From UBA10649 sp963793105 (GTDB lineage: Bacteria > Actinomycetota > Actinomycetes > S36-B12), in contig CAWBZB010000008.1 in assembly GCA_963793105.1 (NCBI GenBank), forward strand, positions 248,001 to 312,000: a stretch of 64,000 nt of DNA, in the 5' to 3' direction. A program made the position numbers and the translations under genes. The notes under the pieces were generated by a model. That model ran no database searches, was not told the DNA's origin, and saw nothing but the letters and a program-made list of their open reading frames with translations. Shown in pieces: positions 61,027-64,000 of the stretch. Each line of letters starts with the position of its first letter. Positions within the stretch are counted from its first letter, which is position 1.

Positions 61027-61785
61027 TCAGACCTGGCGGTCGTCGCGCTTGCGGGCCTTCTCCGCCCGGACGCGCTCCTCGATCAGCTCCGCCTCCTCGG
61101 GAGTGGGGGCGCTGCCCCCCAGACGGGCGGGGATCCACCAGGCTCCCGGCGGCTTGTCCGGATACCGCTCCAGTGTCTGATCGAGCAGCACGCCGAGCCG
61201 CGCGTGGAGCTCCTCGGTGAGCTCGTCCGGATCGGCGCCCCGGGGAACCGGCATCGGTTCGCCGACCGTCATCGTGATCGGCTTGCCGCGCGAGAAGTCG
61301 CGACGGTCGTAGGACAGGATCCGGTGCCCGCCGAACAGGATCATCGGGATCAGCGGGACGTTGGCGGCGCGGGCCATCCGGACCGCGCCGTTCTTGATCT
61401 CCTTGATCTCCAGCGATCGGCTCATGGTGGCCTCGGGGAACACCCCGACCAGCTCGCCCGCCTTGAGGGCGGCGACGGCGTCGCGGAAGGCGGCGGACCC
61501 GGCGTCGCGGTCGACCGGGATGTGCTTCATGCCGCGCATGAGCGGGCCGGCGATGGGGTGCTTGAAGATGCCGTCCTTGGCCATGAAGCGCACGAGTCGA
61601 TGCCCCACCCGGTCGGCGGGGATGCCGCCCAGGGCGAAGTCGAGGTAGCTGGTGTGGTTGATGGCGAGGATGGCGCCACCGGTTCGCGGGATGTTCTGCT
61701 CGCCGACCACATCGATGCGCAGCCCGAGCCCGGCGAACAGCGTGCGGGCGGTCAGGACGATGGGGCGGTAGACCGGATCAGGCAT
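61027..61785 (-). CDS. Lysophospholipid acyltransferase (PlsC-like)
   Basis: The 252-residue protein has the LPLAT core: IPRTGGAILAINHTSYLDFA carries the catalytic NHTSYLD (H-x4-D), GVFPEATMSRSLEIKEIKNG carries the FPEG-like motif in altered form (FPEAT), and VPLIPMILFGGHRILSYD follows. It would acylate lysophosphatidic acid or a related acceptor in membrane lipid synthesis. The start is near an N-terminal hydrophobic stretch. It converges on the SulP gene with a 9-base gap. Confidence 0.9.
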   Translation of the reverse strand: MPDPVYRPIVLTARTLFAGLGLRIDVVGEQNIPRTGGAILAINHTSYLDFALGGIPADRVGHRLVRFMAKDGIFKHPIAGPLMRGMKHIPVDRDAGSAAFRDAVAALKAGELVGVFPEATMSRSLEIKEIKNGAVRMARAANVPLIPMILFGGHRILSYDRRDFSRGKPITMTVGEPMPVPRGADPDELTEELHARLGVLLDQTLERYPDKPPGAWWIPARLGGSAPTPEEAELIEERVRAEKARKRDDRQV

Positions 61786-61838
61786 GGGCCCACCGTAGTC
61801 GGCTCGCTCGCGGTGGCGGCGGCGTCCGGTCGGATGGG

Positions 61839-62060
61839 TCAGCCGTTCGGCGGGCCCTCGAACCGCCGCGCCGGGGTGTTCGCCTCGAGCAGGGCATGCA
61901 CCTCGGACGAGCGGTAGCGGCGATGCCCTCCCAGGGTGCGGATGCTCGTCAGCTTGCCGGCCTTGGCCCAGCGGGTCACGGTCTTCGGATCCACCCTGAA
62001 CAGGGCAGCGACCTCCGCGGGCGTGAGAAGGTGCTCGGCCTCGGGGGCGTGCCCGCTCAT
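61839..62060 (-). CDS. bldC: BldC-like developmental regulator (MerR-type helix-turn-helix)
   Basis: The 73-residue protein contains HLLTPAEVAALFRVDPKTVT, RWAKAGKLTSIRTLGGHRRY and RSSEVHALL: a single MerR-like winged helix without an effector domain, matching BldC of Streptomyces almost throughout. BldC binds tandem direct repeats and represses or activates developmental genes. The gene order bldC, amino-acid dehydrogenase, DUF3073 and purM is typical of related actinobacteria and supports the assignment. Confidence 0.92.
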   Translation of the reverse strand: MSGHAPEAEHLLTPAEVAALFRVDPKTVTRWAKAGKLTSIRTLGGHRRYRSSEVHALLEANTPARRFEGPPNG

Positions 62061-62210
62061 GTGTCCTCCCGGTCCCCGGCGTTTCCCCCGCAAAACGTCC
62101 GATATGAATATTTCGTCACCCTTGCACCGGTTCGACCGGGTGAGCAACTCGGACATGCCGCGGTAGCCACTTTGTATCCGCCCCACCGCGCATCCCTCTA
62201 GGGTGGCCGG

Positions 62211-63329
62211 ATGACGAGGGGGCCGGATAGCCGCACCGTGTCGGAAAACGAGCGCCCCGGACCGGCCGGCGACGATCCCTGGGCGGGTTTCCAGGGTCAT
62301 GAGCGGGTGCTGGTGGCCCACGACCCGGCCAGCGGGGTCCGGATGGTGGTGGCGCTGCACTCGACCGTTCTCGGGCCCGCGCTCGGCGGCACGCGGATGG
62401 CGAGCTACGCCGACGCGCCCAACCCGGGGGCGGCCGCCTACGCGGACGCCCTGCGCCTGTCCCGGGCCATGACCTACAAGAACGCCCTCGCCGGCCTCGA
62501 CCACGGCGGCGGGAAGGGCGTGATCCTCGCCGATCCGGCCCGCAAGGACCCCGACATCCTCCACGCCTACGGCCGGCTCGTCAGCACCCTCGATGGTGCC
62601 TACGTCACCGCCGGTGATGTCGGGATGGCCGTGACCGACATGGACGTCATCGCCGAGACGTGCCCGTGGACGACCGGCCGCTCCCCTGAGAAGGGCGGGG
62701 TCGGCGACTCGGGCATCCTCACCGCCCTGGGGGTGTTCCGCGGCCTGCAGGCGAGCGCCCGGGCCGCCCTCGGGTCCGACGACCTTGCCGGTCGGCGGGT
62801 CGCCGTCATCGGCGCGGGGAAGGTGGGCGGACGCCTCATCGGTCACCTCGTCGAGGCGGGCGCCGACGTGGTCGCCCTGGATCCTTCCGCCGAGGCCCAG
62901 GCCAGCGTCCTGGACCGGTTCCCCGAGGTCCGCTTCGTGGACACCCTGAGCGACCTGCTGGCCGCCGAGCCCGACATCCTGTCGCCGAACGCCCTGGGCG
63001 GGCTCCTCACCGACGAGCTCGTCAGCCGGCTCGACGTGCGCCTCGTCTGCGGGGGCGCCAACAACCAACTCGCCACTCCCGCGGTCGGCGCCCGCCTGGC
63101 CGAGCGGGGCATCGTCTACGCCCCGGACTTCATGGTGAACTGCGGGGGCGTGATCCAGGTGGCCGAGGAGCTCGTCGGCGGGGACCTCGAGCGGGCGCGG
63201 GAGCGCACCGAGGGCGTCTACGAGACCACCCTGCGGGTCCTGGAGCGGGCGGCGGCCGAGGGCATCACCCCCGTCGCGGCGGCCGAGCGGGAGGCGGAGG
63301 ACCGGATCCGTTCTGCACCGAGGGCGTGA
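62211..63329 (+). CDS. vdh: Leu/Phe/Val-type amino acid dehydrogenase
   Basis: The 372-residue protein is of the Glu/Leu/Phe/Val dehydrogenase family. MTYKNALAGLDHGGGKGVIL holds the catalytic Lys, TAGDVGMAVTDMDVIAETCP follows, and the NAD-binding Rossmann loop is RRVAVIGAGKVGGRLIGHLV. It deaminates branched-chain amino acids to 2-oxo acids with NAD. It lies divergent from bldC across 150 bases, the same arrangement seen for valine dehydrogenase in related genera. An N-terminal extension of about 28 residues precedes the usual start region. Confidence 0.88.
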   Translation: MTRGPDSRTVSENERPGPAGDDPWAGFQGHERVLVAHDPASGVRMVVALHSTVLGPALGGTRMASYADAPNPGAAAYADALRLSRAMTYKNALAGLDHGGGKGVILADPARKDPDILHAYGRLVSTLDGAYVTAGDVGMAVTDMDVIAETCPWTTGRSPEKGGVGDSGILTALGVFRGLQASARAALGSDDLAGRRVAVIGAGKVGGRLIGHLVEAGADVVALDPSAEAQASVLDRFPEVRFVDTLSDLLAAEPDILSPNALGGLLTDELVSRLDVRLVCGGANNQLATPAVGARLAERGIVYAPDFMVNCGGVIQVAEELVGGDLERARERTEGVYETTLRVLERAAAEGITPVAAAEREAEDRIRSAPRA

Positions 63330-63471
63330 CCCGCCCACTCCGGTGAAAGCGTCCAGCCGCGGGAGCAGGTACTCTATGGTTCCGCTACCGCGTTTCCCGT
63401 CATGACGGCGGCAAGCGCGTGAAATGTCCACGATGAGCCGGGGCTGGGTCCTCGGATGAGGGGGTCGAGCC

Positions 63472-63708
63472 ATGGGGCGCGGCCGTGCGAAGGCCAAGCA
63501 GACGAAGGTCGCCCGTGCGTTGAAGTACGGCGGACCGCAGACCGATTTCGACCGGCTTCAGGCCGAGCTCGGGAACGGCAGCGGGGAGAGCGATGGCGCG
63601 AGCCAGCCTCTCGACGCCGAGTACGACGTGGTCGAGGATCCGTATGCCGACGATCCGTACGCGAAGTACTACGACGAGGACGAGGGCGAGGAAGCCGAGT
63701 CCCGCTGA
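63472..63708 (+). CDS. DUF3073 family protein
   Basis: The 78-residue protein starts MGRGRAKAKQTKVARALKYG, basic, and ends in an acidic, Tyr-rich stretch (DPYADDPYAKYYDEDEGEEA). This charge split and the opening MGRGRAKAKQTKVAR define DUF3073, a small conserved actinobacterial protein of unknown function. It lies convergent with purM. Confidence 0.93.
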   Translation: MGRGRAKAKQTKVARALKYGGPQTDFDRLQAELGNGSGESDGASQPLDAEYDVVEDPYADDPYAKYYDEDEGEEAESR

Positions 63709-63738
63709 CGCGATCGGCTATTCGTGTGACGCGACCGG

Positions 63739-64000
63739 CTAGGCGTGCCGTCCCACGAGGGTCACCGCTCCGCCGGAGCCCCCCTTGGCCGCCGCGTCCC
63801 CGGACTCGCCGGGCTGCCGGGCACGTACCGTCCCGCACGCCCACGCGGGCACCCCTCGTTCGGCCAGCACCCCCAGGGCGGCGTCGGCGTCCGACTCGGC
63901 GACGACCGCGAGCATGCCGATCCCCATGTTGAACGTCCGCTCGAGATCGGCTTGATCGACCCGACCGAGCGCGGAGATCACCCCGAACACCGGCTGCGGT
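63739..64000 (-). CDS. purM: Phosphoribosylformylglycinamidine cyclo-ligase, C-terminal part
   Basis: The gene is cut by the window end; about 87 C-terminal residues are visible. PQPVFGVISALGRVDQADLE, RTFNMGIGMLAVVAESDADA and ERGVPAWACGTVRARQPGE match the end of PurM (AIR synthase), including the conserved FNMGIGM. PurM makes aminoimidazole ribonucleotide in purine synthesis with ATP. Position next to DUF3073 and bldC is the usual actinobacterial order. Confidence 0.92.
   Translation of the reverse strand, partial: PQPVFGVISALGRVDQADLERTFNMGIGMLAVVAESDADAALGVLAERGVPAWACGTVRARQPGESGDAAAKGGSGGAVTLVGRHA

Overview
The window looks like chromosomal DNA of a high-GC actinobacterium, probably from the Nocardioidaceae/Propionibacteriales (for example an Aeromicrobium- or Nocardioides-like organism; this is an inference). 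Pointers are the very GC-rich codon use with many GTG starts, a BldC-type regulator beside a Leu/Val dehydrogenase, DUF3073 and purM at the right end, F420-type enzymes (LLM and Ddn families), a chromosomal-type rifampin ADP-ribosyltransferase, and tRNAs without encoded CCA. No rRNA, CRISPR array or complete prophage is visible.

Layout. (1) 1-4.2 kb is a degraded accessory stretch: a broken nucleotidyltransferase-like gene, a TetR/alcohol dehydrogenase divergon with a striking four-copy operator array, and two frameshifted genes. (2) 4.66-8.91 kb is a small island bounded by 40-bp direct copies of the tRNA-Lys 3' end. It holds two paralogous toxin-antitoxin modules (the second decayed), an MFS transporter fused to a cyclic-nucleotide-binding domain, and an IS6-family remnant; no integrase remains. 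(3) 9-33 kb is mostly ordinary chromosome: an AI-2E exporter, an ECF sigma factor, TetR and stress-type genes, a sugar kinase/isomerase operon (rpiB-xylB-epimerase, with a divergent ribokinase), a secreted heparinase-like protein, PPK2 beside a P-type ATPase, HtrA and Sua5, ending at tRNA-Glu and tRNA-Asp. (4) 33-43 kb is accessory-like: a hydrolase lying between tRNA-Asp and tRNA-Phe, secreted proteins including a paralogous pair with a shared C-terminal motif, and small regulator/enzyme pairs (MarR, LuxR, TetR). (5) 41-46 kb carries a cNMP-domain histidine kinase, a fasciclin lipoprotein and a glutaminase-STAS-cNMP fusion. (6) 46-53 kb holds single-enzyme genes including arr, plus two copies of a 65-bp palindromic repeat. 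(7) 53.2-56.7 kb is the most interesting metabolic locus: a type III polyketide synthase, an isoprenylcysteine-type methyltransferase, an FAD oxidoreductase and a convergent UbiA prenyltransferase, suggesting a prenylated or methylated phenolic lipid or quinone pathway. (8) 57-64 kb returns to core genes (nuclease, second PPK2, SulP transporter, acyltransferase, bldC, amino-acid dehydrogenase, DUF3073, purM).

A caveat for the whole window: at least eight otherwise well-conserved genes are interrupted by one apparent single-base indel. Either this is a draft or long-read assembly with residual errors, or the strain has many fresh pseudogenes. Genes marked pseudogene on that basis alone (ATPase, SulP, FAD oxidoreductase, epimerase) may be intact in the living cell.
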